NCBI GenBank assembly: GCA_031551885.1
Contig: JAVBMX010000010.1
Span: 1 to 64,000, forward strand
Length of the DNA stretch: 64,000 bases
DNA from: Frigididesulfovibrio sp031551885
GTDB taxonomy: Bacteria > Desulfobacterota > Desulfovibrionia > Desulfovibrionales > Desulfovibrionaceae
Direction of reading: 5' to 3'
The position numbers and the translations under genes are program-made. The notes beneath the pieces were generated by a model. It was not told the origin of the DNA. It made no database searches and saw nothing but the letters and a program-made list of their open reading frames with translations. This document shows, one piece after another, positions 25,480-33,637 of the stretch (position 1 is its first letter; every line of letters begins with the position of its first letter).

Positions 25480-26436
25480 TCAGCGGCGTCCCAGACTCCA
25501 GACCGCGCCGTTGGGAGCGTCGGCAAAAACCTTGGTCCCGTAGCTGATGGCGGTCTTTTGCACCCGCATTTCCGGCCAGGGGCCGAACTCCGCGCCCAAG
25601 GCCTTGAGCAGCGACAACGCCGTGGGGGTCACGGTCTCCCCCTCTCCCGCAAAACCGCGAACCGGCACACCTTCCAGCAGGCGGAGCACCGCCGGGGCGG
25701 GCGACGGCATAAGCCCGTGGGCGCAACGAATCGTTCCGTCCGCCAACGGCAGGGGGCTGCACACGAACCGGTCCGGCTTGATCAGGGTGAAGATGCGGCA
25801 GGCCAGGCAGGTATCCAGAATGCTGTCCAGGGCACCCACTTCGTGAAAGGCGATCTCGGCCGGAGATGCGCCGTGCACGGCCGCTTCAGCTTCGGCCAGA
25901 ATACGAAAAGCCCTGCCGGAAAACTCTTTGGCTTCGACGGGCATGTCCGAGGCTGCGATGATGCCTTCAATGTCCGCCAGGGTGCGGTGGACATGCTCGT
26001 GGGGCAGTTCGATCCGGCAGCCCCAGCCTTGTACGGCGTTGACCGCGCGTTCCTCCAACCGGAGGCTGTTCGTGAGGGCGGGCAGGCGCAGTTCGGCAAC
26101 CAGCACCTCCAGCTCTTCGGAAGTCAGCTCCGCCATCCGGGCCAGACCGGCCAACATCATATCTCCCGACAGCCCGGCGACCGCGCGTACGGTCAAAACC
26201 GTACCGCCCGCCGGGGTCGCGCCGCCGCGTCCGTGCGCATACTTATGCCGCTCGGGCTCAGGCGCATGGGAATGACCGTGCTCATGATAATGTTTATGGT
26301 CATGGCCGAAGGCATTTTCGTGCTCGTGGAAGTGCGGATGCGTATGGAAATGCTCAAGCCCGTGGGCGGGATCATTACGGTCGGAGTGGTCGTGTTCGCC
26401 GCAATCGCAGGGGTGATGTTCGTGCTTATGGCTCAT
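25480..26436 (-). CDS. larC: LarC nickel chelatase, N-terminal (LarC1) part with His-rich leader
   Basis: A 318-residue protein. Residues 1-72 hold about 25 His residues, probably a nickel store. Residues 80-318 match the LarC N-terminal domain (VAGLSGDMMLAGL, EIAFHEVGALDSI, ETVTPTALSLLKALG). LarC inserts nickel into the pyridinium-dithiocarboxylate made by LarB and LarE, giving the NPN cofactor of lactate racemase-type enzymes. In Lactobacillus plantarum LarC is made as LarC1-LarC2 by a programmed frameshift. Here the protein ends at the LarC1/LarC2 border, and no LarC2 coding is found in any frame before the opposing ynfA-type gene. Either LarC2 is elsewhere or the protein works without it. 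Confidence 0.82.
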   Translation of the reverse strand: MSHKHEHHPCDCGEHDHSDRNDPAHGLEHFHTHPHFHEHENAFGHDHKHYHEHGHSHAPEPERHKYAHGRGGATPAGGTVLTVRAVAGLSGDMMLAGLARMAELTSEELEVLVAELRLPALTNSLRLEERAVNAVQGWGCRIELPHEHVHRTLADIEGIIAASDMPVEAKEFSGRAFRILAEAEAAVHGASPAEIAFHEVGALDSILDTCLACRIFTLIKPDRFVCSPLPLADGTIRCAHGLMPSPAPAVLRLLEGVPVRGFAGEGETVTPTALSLLKALGAEFGPWPEMRVQKTAISYGTKVFADAPNGAVWSLGRR

Positions 26437-26507
26437 GCCGCTCCTCTGGAAGGTGTTTTCTCAGATAAGCCGTCCCCCTCCGTAAAACGCAGAATTGTCG
26501 ACTTCTG

Positions 26508-26645
26508 AGGGGGTTCGGGGGCTCATGCGGCAGGAGCCGCATGGACGCCGGAGGTCTTTCGACGGCGTCCGAAGGGCGAGGCGCACGATGCGCCGAGTCA
26601 AATCATTTCCCCTGCCGGGGGTGCGGGTGCCGCCCGCTTAGCCCT
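26508..26645. repeat. composite hairpin repeat, family C
   Basis: It contains the inverted pair GCTCATGCGGC / GCCGCATG, the block GACGCCGGAGGTC ... GACGGCGTC, and GAGGCGCACGATGCGCCGAGTC followed by AATCATTTCCCCTGCCGGGG (two adjacent motifs). It is the inverted counterpart of 21107-21180 and is related to 47090-47165 and 60165-60205. It lies in the 295-bp gap between larB and larC and may act as a 3' or processing structure in this operon. Confidence 0.65.
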
Positions 26646-26731
26646 GAGACCACAAGTATCTACAATGGTGGAAGCGTTGCCGGTGGGTGGCCTGCGTGGC
26701 CCTGTTTGAGCCCCCACCTTCAAATTTCATC

Positions 26732-27400
26732 TCAACCCAACAAATTCACGACTCTGGCGGCCGCGCAGGCCGCGCCGTAGCCATTGTCGATATTGCAGAC
26801 GGTGACCCCCGGCGCGCAGCTGACCAACATGCTCGCCAGGGCGGTTTCGCCTTTGCGGGCCGCGCCGTAGCCCACAGATGTGGGCACGCCGAACACCGGC
26901 TTGCCGGTGAGCCCACCCATCACCGAGGCCAAGGCCGCGTCCAGGCCTGCCACGACAATGACCACATCGTAGGCGTTCAGTTCGTCCAGGTTGGAGGTCA
27001 AGCGCCACAGGCCGGCCACGCCGTTGTCTTCATATACCTGGTGGGAAATGCCGAGGTATTCCAAGGTCCTGGCGGCCTCCCATGTGGTGCGGCCGTCGGC
27101 CGTGCCGGCCGAGACCACGGCCACCCTCCCCTTGGGTCGCGCCGGCAGCACGGCGTTGAAGGCCGTGCCGGAAAGCTCGTGAAAGTCGTACCCTTGCCGC
27201 ACCTGTTCCGGAAACGAGGCGAACAGGTCCGAAGCAAGACGAGTGAACAGCACGGGAGCATTGAGGGCGCGCAGGTGTTCTTCCAGCAGCGCCAAAAGGG
27301 CCGCGCGATCCTTGCCCTCACAAAACACCGCCTCGGGCAGACCGATACGGGCCGCGCGGGCGTGATCAAACAAGATGCCGTGCATGGGGCGCATGGTCAT
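26732..27400 (-). CDS. larB: LarB, pyridinium-3,5-biscarboxylate mononucleotide synthase
   Basis: A 222-residue protein that carboxylates and hydrolyses nicotinic acid adenine dinucleotide, the first step of nickel-pincer (NPN) cofactor synthesis. It has the LarB N-terminal helix-strand signature ARAARIGLPEAVFCEGKD and the PurE-like core (VAVVSAGTADG, TSVGYG, CNIDNGYGAACAAARV). At 222 residues it is slightly shorter than the usual 245-250, with a reduced N-terminus. GGAG lies upstream of ATG. It is separated from ubiX by 16 bases and from larC by a 295-base gap holding repeats. Confidence 0.92.
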   Translation of the reverse strand: MTMRPMHGILFDHARAARIGLPEAVFCEGKDRAALLALLEEHLRALNAPVLFTRLASDLFASFPEQVRQGYDFHELSGTAFNAVLPARPKGRVAVVSAGTADGRTTWEAARTLEYLGISHQVYEDNGVAGLWRLTSNLDELNAYDVVIVVAGLDAALASVMGGLTGKPVFGVPTSVGYGAARKGETALASMLVSCAPGVTVCNIDNGYGAACAAARVVNLLG

Positions 27401-27416
27401 GGATTTCTCCGTTCGG

Positions 27417-27998
27417 TCATCGGGACGCCGCTTCGTCCGGCATGCCGTTCCAACGCCGGAACAGCTCGTTTTCCACTCCCATGGCGTCCAGAATCCGGCC
27501 GACCATCATGTCCACCATGTCTTTCAGGCTGCGCGGGTTGTGGTAAAAACCGGGAGACGCCGGCACAATGGACACCCCCAGGCGGGCCAGCTTGAGCATA
27601 TTTTCCAGATGCACGGCATTGAGCGGCGTTTCGCGCACCGCCAAAACCAACGGCCTGCGCTCTTTCAGCATTACGTCGGCAGCCCGGCAAATCAGATTGT
27701 CGGCAAGACCGCCGGCCACGGCGGCCAAGGTGCGCATGCTGCACGGGACAACGACCATGACGTCGCAACGAAAGGAGCCGCTCGCCAAGGAAGCGCCGAG
27801 GTCGTCCTCTGCATGCAACGTGTGGACATGCCGACGAATCTCCTCGTCGCCCACGCCGCATTCATGGCGCAGCACCTTGCGCCCCCAAGCGCTGAGCACG
27901 GCGTGGACTTCGTGCCCGCCGAGCGCGTTCAGGGCGCGCAGCAATTCAAGGCCATAAACGGCCCCGCTCGCGCCGGTGAGTCCCACGATAATCCTCAT
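27417..27998 (-). CDS. ubiX: UbiX-family flavin prenyltransferase
   Basis: A 193-residue flavoprotein. GLTGASGAVYGLELL at the N-terminus, VVVPCSMRTLAAVAGGLADNL (in two parts) and RRPLVLAVRETPLNAVHLENM in the middle, and ASPGFYHNPRSL near the C-terminus are diagnostic of UbiX. The enzyme prenylates FMN to the cofactor of UbiD-type decarboxylases. AGGGAG lies 7 bases before ATG at 27998. It is the first gene of the leftward ubiX-larB-larC unit. UbiD is not in the window, and no direct link between prenyl-FMN and the NPN cofactor is known. Confidence 0.92.
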   Translation of the reverse strand: MRIIVGLTGASGAVYGLELLRALNALGGHEVHAVLSAWGRKVLRHECGVGDEEIRRHVHTLHAEDDLGASLASGSFRCDVMVVVPCSMRTLAAVAGGLADNLICRAADVMLKERRPLVLAVRETPLNAVHLENMLKLARLGVSIVPASPGFYHNPRSLKDMVDMMVGRILDAMGVENELFRRWNGMPDEAASR

Positions 27999-28309
27999 GC
28001 CGATCTCCCTTGTGGGCCGAACGGCCCGAAACCCTTCTTTTACGCCAAAGGCCGCCCACGCACAACGTCCCTGGCCGGCGGTCCGTACGAACCAGCCGAC
28101 AAAGCCGCCGAGCCCTCTCCCCCGGCAACGCGCCCATAAGCCGATGTCGCCGCTTATCCGGCAGTGAGCATTTCGGTTGGACGGCACCGGAGCCGGCTTG
28201 CCGCCAGGCAAGGGAAACGGCGCCCGGCGCCGCAGCGCGGTAAAATGAGCCCACGCCGCCTATCCCGGTATCTTTACACTTCCGGGGGAGCGCGGTATTC
28301 CATAACACT
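27999..28309. other. divergent ubiX/larE intergenic region
   Basis: 311 bases, GC-rich. Short inverted repeats (CGGCGCCCGGCGCCG near 28220) are visible but there is no clear promoter, riboswitch or small gene. The region must hold control sequences for both lar transcription units. Confidence 0.5.
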
Positions 28310-29206
28310 ATGCAGGCAGCTTTACTCGACCGGTTGCGCCGGATCCTTGCGGCTCTGCGCCGCCCCCTCATCGCCCTTTCCGGCGGACTGGACAGCCGCT
28401 TTCTGGCTCACGCGGCGCACATGGCGCGGGCCGACGGCGTCCCCCCCCTGCTCGTCCATTGCCGGGGACCGCACATTCCGGAAAGCGAAACCGCTTCGGC
28501 CCAAGCCTTTGCCGCCGCGCGCGGCCTTCCCCTGCACATCTTCGACTTTGATCCGCCGACAATTCCCGAAATCCGCGCCAACGGCGTCAGGCGTTGCTAT
28601 TTCTGCAAACGCGCCCTGTTTTCCGCTTTTCTCACGCTGCGGGGTTCCCTGTGGCCCGGCGACCCACCCCCCCTTTGCGACGGCACCAACACCTCCGATC
28701 TCGGACTCTACCGTCCGGGACTTCAGGCCCTCAAAGAATTGGGAATCCGCTCGCCTCTGGCCGAGGCGGGCTTCGGCAAACAGGACATTCGCGAAGCCGC
28801 CCGCGCCTGCGGTCTGGAAAACCCGGACCAGCAGGCCCGCCCCTGCCTGCTCACCCGTTTCGCCTATGATCTCGCCCCCACAAGCCCTGCCCTGGTCGCG
28901 GCGGGCAGGGCCGAGGCCGACATCGCCGCCCTTGTGGGCGAAGAAGAAAACTTTCGGCTGCGCCTGTTCCCCCCGGATGCGGCCGAACCCGGCACGCCTT
29001 TGCCTTTCGCGGCCGAACTGCACCTGGAACGAGACCTTTCGCCGGAAGAAGAAACCCGAGCCCGTAGCCTGATCTCCGCGCGGGGTTTTCACTGCCGCGC
29101 CGTGCGCGTGTTTGAGCGGGCTTCCGGCACCTATGACGCGGCGGCCGGGCTGAGCGCCGGCGGCTCCCGCCCGGATGCGCCGAAAGCCGAAGAGAGCCGC
29201 CCATGA
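28310..29206 (+). CDS. larE: LarE sulfur transferase, three-cysteine (Fe-S type)
   Basis: A 298-residue PP-loop ATPase (SGGLDSR at 24-30) that activates and thiolates the LarB product to form the nickel-binding thiocarboxylates. It has Cys96 and Cys99 in RRCYFCKR and Cys179 in ARPCLLTRF. Three such cysteines mark the Thermotoga-type LarE, in which a [4Fe-4S] cluster delivers sulfur catalytically. L. plantarum LarE sacrifices a single Cys instead. CDGTNTSDLGLYRPG at 123-137 is also typical of the family. It is divergent from ubiX-larB-larC and completes the pathway apart from LarC2. The ribosome site is weak. Confidence 0.9.
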   Translation: MQAALLDRLRRILAALRRPLIALSGGLDSRFLAHAAHMARADGVPPLLVHCRGPHIPESETASAQAFAAARGLPLHIFDFDPPTIPEIRANGVRRCYFCKRALFSAFLTLRGSLWPGDPPPLCDGTNTSDLGLYRPGLQALKELGIRSPLAEAGFGKQDIREAARACGLENPDQQARPCLLTRFAYDLAPTSPALVAAGRAEADIAALVGEEENFRLRLFPPDAAEPGTPLPFAAELHLERDLSPEEETRARSLISARGFHCRAVRVFERASGTYDAAAGLSAGGSRPDAPKAEESRP

Positions 29207-29300
29207 GCCCGGACGTTTTTCCGAGTGACGCCGTGAGCCCGCCCGCTGTTGTCCGATCAGCCGCCGCTGCCGCCCTCACCTCTTTGCAAAGGAACACCCC

Positions 29301-30593
29301 GTGTACACCGGCCTAATGCTCGCCCTCGCCCTTTTTCTGGTGCTGCTCAACGGCTTTTTCGTGGCCGCCGAGTTCTCGTTCGTCAAAGTGCGCAGAACCC
29401 GCCTGGAAGTTCTGGCCCATGAAGGGAACGCTCTGGCCCGGGTCGCCTTGTTCGGCGTCGACAATCTCGACGCCTACCTGTCGGTCTGCCAGTTGGGCAT
29501 CACCCTGGCCAGCCTTGGGCTCGGCTGGATAGGCGAACCGGCCGTCGCCGTTCTGGTGCATCCGTTTTTGCAGCTTTTCTCCATCACCAACCCGGCCCTG
29601 CTCTCGTCCATTTCCATCACGATCGGGTTCACGGTGATCACCTTCATGCACGTCATCCTCGGCGAGCTGATGCCCAAATCCATTTCCATCCAGCGGGCCG
29701 AGTCGACCGTGCTTCTCCTGGCCGTACCGCTTAAAATTTTCTATTACCTGAGCTTCCCTGTGGTCGGAATTATGAACGGGATCTCCAACTTCCTCCTGCG
29801 CCGCATCGGTATGCATTCGGTCGGAGAAACCGAGGAATCCCACTCCCGCGAAGAGTTGCGCATGCTGATTATGAACTCCGGCAAGGAAGGGCTGATGAGC
29901 CCCTCGGAAGAACGCATGCTCGGCAACATCTTCAGCTTCTACCAGAAGAGCGCCAAGGACGTGATGATTCACCGCACCGACGTGATGATCCTGAATCTGC
30001 ACGAAGGCACGCGGGTGGCCCGAGACAAGGCGCGGGACAGCGGACACACGCGCTTTCCCGTCTATGACGCCGATGAGGACGCCATCGTCGGCTTCCTGCA
30101 CGCCAAGGATATGCTCTATCTCGACGACGCCTCGGACCTGCGCTCCATCTTGCGGACCGCGCTCTTCGTCCAAGAAACCACCCACCTGGACGGGGTGCTG
30201 CGCCTGATGCAGGAGCAGCGCGTGCAAATCTGCGTCGTTTTGGATGAATACGGGGCCTGGCAGGGCATCACGACCATGGAAGACCTGATGGAAACCATTG
30301 TCGGCGACATTCAGGATGAGTTCGACAACGAAGCCCCCGACGTGGTTCCCCAGCCCGACGGCAGTCTGCTGGTTTCCGCCGAACTGTCTTTGGAAGAGTT
30401 GGCGCGGCACACGGACATATCCTGCGACAAGCACGAGATCGACCTGTATAAGATTCTGGCGGCGCACATTCTGGATCAGCTGGGGCGCATCCCTTCGGTC
30501 GGGGACCAGGTGATCGTGTGCAACAAGGTGTTTACCGTGGCGACCATGGATCGTCGACGTATTCGGCGCATTCGGGTTTCGTCGCCCCGCTGA
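29301..30593 (+). CDS. CorC/HlyC-type membrane protein (DUF21 + CBS)
   Basis: A 430-residue protein. The N-terminal DUF21/CNNM domain (residues 1-200) has three membrane helices plus a re-entrant segment (LNGFFVAAEFSFVKVRRTRLE, in two parts; QLGITLASLGLGWIGEPAVA). Two CBS domains follow (about 210-335), then a CorC_HlyC domain (VPQPDGSLLVSAELSLEEL). Relatives act in magnesium or cobalt export and nucleotide-regulated ion transport. The GTG start has AAAGGA upstream. A terminator follows directly. The older hemolysin name is not supported by function. Confidence 0.9.
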   Translation: MYTGLMLALALFLVLLNGFFVAAEFSFVKVRRTRLEVLAHEGNALARVALFGVDNLDAYLSVCQLGITLASLGLGWIGEPAVAVLVHPFLQLFSITNPALLSSISITIGFTVITFMHVILGELMPKSISIQRAESTVLLLAVPLKIFYYLSFPVVGIMNGISNFLLRRIGMHSVGETEESHSREELRMLIMNSGKEGLMSPSEERMLGNIFSFYQKSAKDVMIHRTDVMILNLHEGTRVARDKARDSGHTRFPVYDADEDAIVGFLHAKDMLYLDDASDLRSILRTALFVQETTHLDGVLRLMQEQRVQICVVLDEYGAWQGITTMEDLMETIVGDIQDEFDNEAPDVVPQPDGSLLVSAELSLEELARHTDISCDKHEIDLYKILAAHILDQLGRIPSVGDQVIVCNKVFTVATMDRRRIRRIRVSSPR

Positions 30594-30621
30594 CGGCGTG
30601 ATGATTTCCGAGGTTTCATGC

Positions 30622-30659
30622 AAAAAAAGCCGCCCTCCGAGAGAAGGGCGGCTTTTTTT
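30622..30659. terminator. bidirectional terminator between corC-like and hsp20 genes
   Basis: AAAAAAAGCCGCCCT (30622-30636) and AGGGCGGCTTTTTTT (30645-30659) form a 15-bp perfect stem with A and T runs on either side. It ends the gene at 30593 (rightward) and the hsp20 pair (leftward). Confidence 0.93.
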
Positions 30660-30702
30660 GAACCGCAAGGACGGGGCTTATACCCGTCTTATCATCACCC
30701 GC

Positions 30703-31047
30703 CTAAGCTCCGGCAATCGGAATCCGGCGCGGCTTCATGGCTTCGGCCTTGGGCAGGAAGAGATTCAACACACCGTCTTTCAGCGATGCGGTGATTTGAT
30801 CCCGTTCCACCATGTCCGAAAGCGTGAACGTGCGCTGAAAATTCACGGCCTGGAACTCGGAATGCAGGGTGCGCCCGCCGTCCTGGGAGACATAGCGGCT
30901 TTCTCCCCGAATGGTCACCTCGTCCTCTTCCAGGTCGATGGAAAGGTTGTCGGCTCCCACACCGGGCAGGTCCATGAAAATGTGGACGCCGTCCTCCATT
31001 TCCACAATATCGGTAGCCGGAACAAAAAACTCGTTTTCGGCGCTCAT
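30703..31047 (-). CDS. Hsp20 small heat-shock protein (second of pair)
   Basis: A 114-residue alpha-crystallin-type chaperone that keeps unfolding proteins soluble without ATP. The core has the family patterns DGVHIFMDLPGVGADNLSID (near 20-40), FQRTFTLSD and LKDGVLNLFLPK. GGAGG sits 7 bases before the ATG at 31047. A longer frame to 31077 lacks a site. It starts 34 bases after the upstream hsp20 gene, so they share a transcript and probably form hetero-oligomers. The C-terminal RRIPIAGA contains the I-x-I anchoring motif. Confidence 0.93.
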   Translation of the reverse strand: MSAENEFFVPATDIVEMEDGVHIFMDLPGVGADNLSIDLEEDEVTIRGESRYVSQDGGRTLHSEFQAVNFQRTFTLSDMVERDQITASLKDGVLNLFLPKAEAMKPRRIPIAGA

Positions 31048-31080
31048 ACTCGTTTCCTCCCTGTGCACACTCGGCATGTT

Positions 31081-31488
31081 CTACACTCCGATGGATATTT
31101 TACGCGGACGCGTTTCCTGCGCCTTAGGCAAAACAACGCGCACGATGCCGTTCTCACTCTTGGCCGTGACCTTGTCGCGCTCCACGGGCACATTCAGCGA
31201 CAGCACCCGTTGGAAAACTCCGGCCATGCGCTCCTGCCGAAAGTACCTGCCTTCAGGCGAGGTGCGCTCGCCCCGGATGATCAGATTCCTGGCGGTCAGG
31301 GTCAAATCAAGTTTGTCGGCAGGGACTCCGGGGATATTGATGTCCACCACGTAGTCGCCGTCGTTTTCCTGTATGTTCACCTGAGGGTACTGCGGGCGCC
31401 TGTACGACGAACCAAGGCGCATCATATCTTCAAACAAACGTTCGATGCTTTGGGGGGCATCATAAAGGGTACTGAAGTCAATAACCAT
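31081..31488 (-). CDS. Hsp20 small heat-shock protein (first of pair)
   Basis: A 135-residue small heat-shock protein. It has an N-terminal region of 35 residues with Phe/Tyr/Met (FSTLYDAPQSIERLFEDM), the alpha-crystallin core (YVVDINIPGVPADKLDLTL, FQRVLSLNVPVE, ENGIVRVVLPKA) and the C-terminal ISIGV (I-x-I/V motif). GGGAGGAG lies upstream of ATG 31488. It heads the leftward hsp20 pair. Neither a CIRCE palindrome nor a clear heat-shock (sigma-32) promoter was found in the 204-base gap before it. Confidence 0.93.
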   Translation of the reverse strand: MVIDFSTLYDAPQSIERLFEDMMRLGSSYRRPQYPQVNIQENDGDYVVDINIPGVPADKLDLTLTARNLIIRGERTSPEGRYFRQERMAGVFQRVLSLNVPVERDKVTAKSENGIVRVVLPKAQETRPRKISIGV

Positions 31489-31692
31489 ACCGATCTCCTC
31501 CCGGCATTTTGTTCTTGCACTCGTATGTCGGCTCGCGGCTTCAGCCGCTGTTCTCATTCAAATGTAAGGCGACTCTTCCGGCAGTCAAGAGGCGTATCGC
31601 TCCTTTGCGGGAGTTCCCTCTCCAGGGCTTGCCGCCGGCCGGCCCCGTGGCTATACTGTTTTTTCGGCCGGAGGATCGGCCAAGGAGACGTC

Positions 31693-32112
31693 ATGAACGA
31701 TCACGAACTGCGCGAACTCTTTCCGCGTATAAAGACCATTGCCGTCATCGGCGCCAAAGACAAACCCGGCCCGGTCGACCGCGTGGGCCGATATCTGATC
31801 GGCGCGGGCTACACCGTGTACCCGGTGCACCCGGTCAGAAAAGAGGTCTGGGGCCTGCCTGTTTATCCCACGCTTGCCGATATCCCCATGCCGATCGATC
31901 TGGTCGACGTGTTTCGGGCTCCCGAATTCTGCCCGGCCCATGCCGAGGAATGCGCCGCGCTCGCGCACCGTCCCCTGGTGTTCTGGATGCAGTCGGGCAT
32001 CAGCAACGAACAAGCCCGCGCCACGGCTCAGGCCGCCGGAATCGGGGTTGTCGAAGACGCCTGCCTGATGGTGGAACTGCAGCGCCTGTTCCCCCTGGGG
32101 CCCAAGCGATGA
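31693..32112 (+). CDS. CoA-binding domain protein
   Basis: A 139-residue single-domain Rossmann protein of the CoA_binding_2 (YccU) family. TIAVIGAKDKPGPVDRVGRYL near residue 15 (cited in part) is the nucleotide loop, then VYPVHP, YPTLADIP and VVEDACLMVE at the C-terminus. It probably binds coenzyme A. The reaction, if any, is unknown. AAGGAGA is 6 bases before the start. Its stop overlaps the next start (ATGA), so it is coupled to the YkgJ-type gene. Confidence 0.9.
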   Translation: MNDHELRELFPRIKTIAVIGAKDKPGPVDRVGRYLIGAGYTVYPVHPVRKEVWGLPVYPTLADIPMPIDLVDVFRAPEFCPAHAEECAALAHRPLVFWMQSGISNEQARATAQAAGIGVVEDACLMVELQRLFPLGPKR

Positions 32113-32582
32113 GCGAACTTCGTCCCGCTTTTGACTGTCGCATGTGCGGCACCTGCTGCCTTGGCTCCGGCGGCATCGTGGTCGACTCTGAAGACCTGAA
32201 GCGCCTGTGCGCGTATATGGCGCTGTCGCCCCACGATTTTTCCGAGCGCCACGCCGAACGCCGCAACGGCAAACTCGTGATCCGCGCGGGCGACGACGGC
32301 CGATGCGTGTTCTTTGCCGTCGGAACCGGCTGCACGGTGCACCCGGCCAAGCCGAACATCTGCCGCGCCTGGCCGTTTTTTCGCGGCAATCTGGTCGACC
32401 CGGAAAGCTTGGCCCTGGCCAAAGAGTACTGTCCGGGCATTCGTCGGGACGTCGCCCCGGAGGAGTTCACCCGCCTGGGCTTGGACTATCTGCGGGAGGA
32501 AGGCCTTGTGGGCCGGGGGAGCTCCGACGAAGCGGCGGCGCTGCAGGTGGAAGACGTCGCGCTTTCTTTCGCGAAAAGATGA
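32109..32582 (+). CDS. YkgJ-family cysteine-cluster protein
   Basis: A 157-residue protein with the YkgJ/CxxCxxCC pattern. C10-x2-C13-x2-CC (CRMCGTCC) is followed by CVFFAVGTGCTVHPAKPNICRAWPF (cited as the spaced Cys set C66, C74 and C85). These cysteines probably bind zinc or an iron-sulfur cluster. Function is unproven. It is translationally coupled (ATGA) to the CoA-binding gene before it, which hints at a shared role. Confidence 0.88.
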   Translation: MSELRPAFDCRMCGTCCLGSGGIVVDSEDLKRLCAYMALSPHDFSERHAERRNGKLVIRAGDDGRCVFFAVGTGCTVHPAKPNICRAWPFFRGNLVDPESLALAKEYCPGIRRDVAPEEFTRLGLDYLREEGLVGRGSSDEAAALQVEDVALSFAKR

Positions 32583-32735
32583 CGGCCCGCTTGCAAAAAA
32601 GTATAAAAGCACCTATGAGCGAAGCCAGGATCCTTTTTCACATCCCCTGCGGCCGTACCGGTTTGTGAGAACCGACGACCGAGCCGCCGGGGGAATCTCT
32701 CCGTTTTTCATTCCGGCCCAAGCACAGGGAGCACC

Positions 32736-33515
32736 ATGACGCGCAAAGAATGCTACGCAGCTTTGGAACTGCCTGAAGGAGCGCCTGCGGCGGAAATCAA
32801 ACGGGCATACCGACGTCTGGCCTTTGCGCTGCACCCGGATCTGAACCCCGATGTTCCCAACGCCTCGCGCCGATTCCAGCGCCTGAACGAGGCCTATGTT
32901 CTGCTGACCAAAGGCGGGGAAGGAGCTTCCGCTTCCAAGTCGGACTCGGAACCCGACGCGCGCGCCAGGGAGGAAGCCCATAAAGCTTACGCCAAAGCCG
33001 AAAAGAACCAGGCCGGGGCCAAAGCGAAAGAGACGAAATCTGAAGAGCCATCCAAGGAAAAACCGAAGGGAAAAACCAAAGAAGACGTCCTCAGCGACAT
33101 TCTGGACGATCCCTTCGCTCGGCGCGTTTTCGAAGACATTTACAGCCACATCAGGCACGACGCCCGCCCCAAGGCCGCTTCCGGGGCTTCAAAGGCATCC
33201 GGCAAGCAGGCGCCGCCCATCCGCAAACCGAGCGTTCGTCGTGCGAAAAACGACAACGGCCTGATGACCAAAGTCTCCGGCTGGTTCCGCAAGCAAATCG
33301 ACGACGAGCAAACCCTGCGCCTGCCGAGCGCCAACCTCGTGCCCGGAGCCAAGGTCCGCCTGGAAATCCGCCACGGCTTGGGCGGAGAATCGGAAGTTGT
33401 GGAAATCACTCTGCCGCCGGAGTTCATCCCCGGAAAATCCGTGCGCCTCAAGGGCATGGGCAGACGCCTCGGCAAATGGCGCGGCGATCTGTACGTGCGC
33501 ATCGAAGGCCAGTAA
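32736..33515 (+). CDS. J-domain protein with charged linker and DnaJ C-terminal fold
   Basis: A 259-residue co-chaperone-like protein. Residues 1-62 are a J domain with the essential HPD motif (ALHPDLNPDV). Residues 65-110 are a Lys/Glu/Ala-rich coiled stretch. Residues 190-259 resemble the last substrate-binding domain of DnaJ (LVPGAKVRLEIRHGL, ITLPPEFIPGKSVRLKGMG, GDLYVRIEG). There is no zinc-finger region, so it is a DjlA/CbpA-like (type II/III) member that stimulates DnaK. The 153-base gap upstream includes AGGGAGCACC before ATG. Confidence 0.88.
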   Translation: MTRKECYAALELPEGAPAAEIKRAYRRLAFALHPDLNPDVPNASRRFQRLNEAYVLLTKGGEGASASKSDSEPDARAREEAHKAYAKAEKNQAGAKAKETKSEEPSKEKPKGKTKEDVLSDILDDPFARRVFEDIYSHIRHDARPKAASGASKASGKQAPPIRKPSVRRAKNDNGLMTKVSGWFRKQIDDEQTLRLPSANLVPGAKVRLEIRHGLGGESEVVEITLPPEFIPGKSVRLKGMGRRLGKWRGDLYVRIEGQ

Positions 33516-33637
33516 CCGCGAACAACCCGGACGGCACGGTCCGCCGAACGCCCTTGCCGCGACTCGGCCGGCGCATCCACACGCGCTTTACGCAACAGGC
33601 CTGTAAGCCGTTCACCGGCAAAGCGGCGGCGGCCGGG

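Noticed and set aside
25248..25526. LarC2 by programmed frameshift at the end of larC
   Set aside because: The only overlapping frame runs antisense to the ynfA-type gene and has no LarC2-like residues.
28180..28240. AAGGGAA-type sequence resembling a cobalamin riboswitch box upstream of larE
   Set aside because: The essential downstream B12-box and paired arms are missing.
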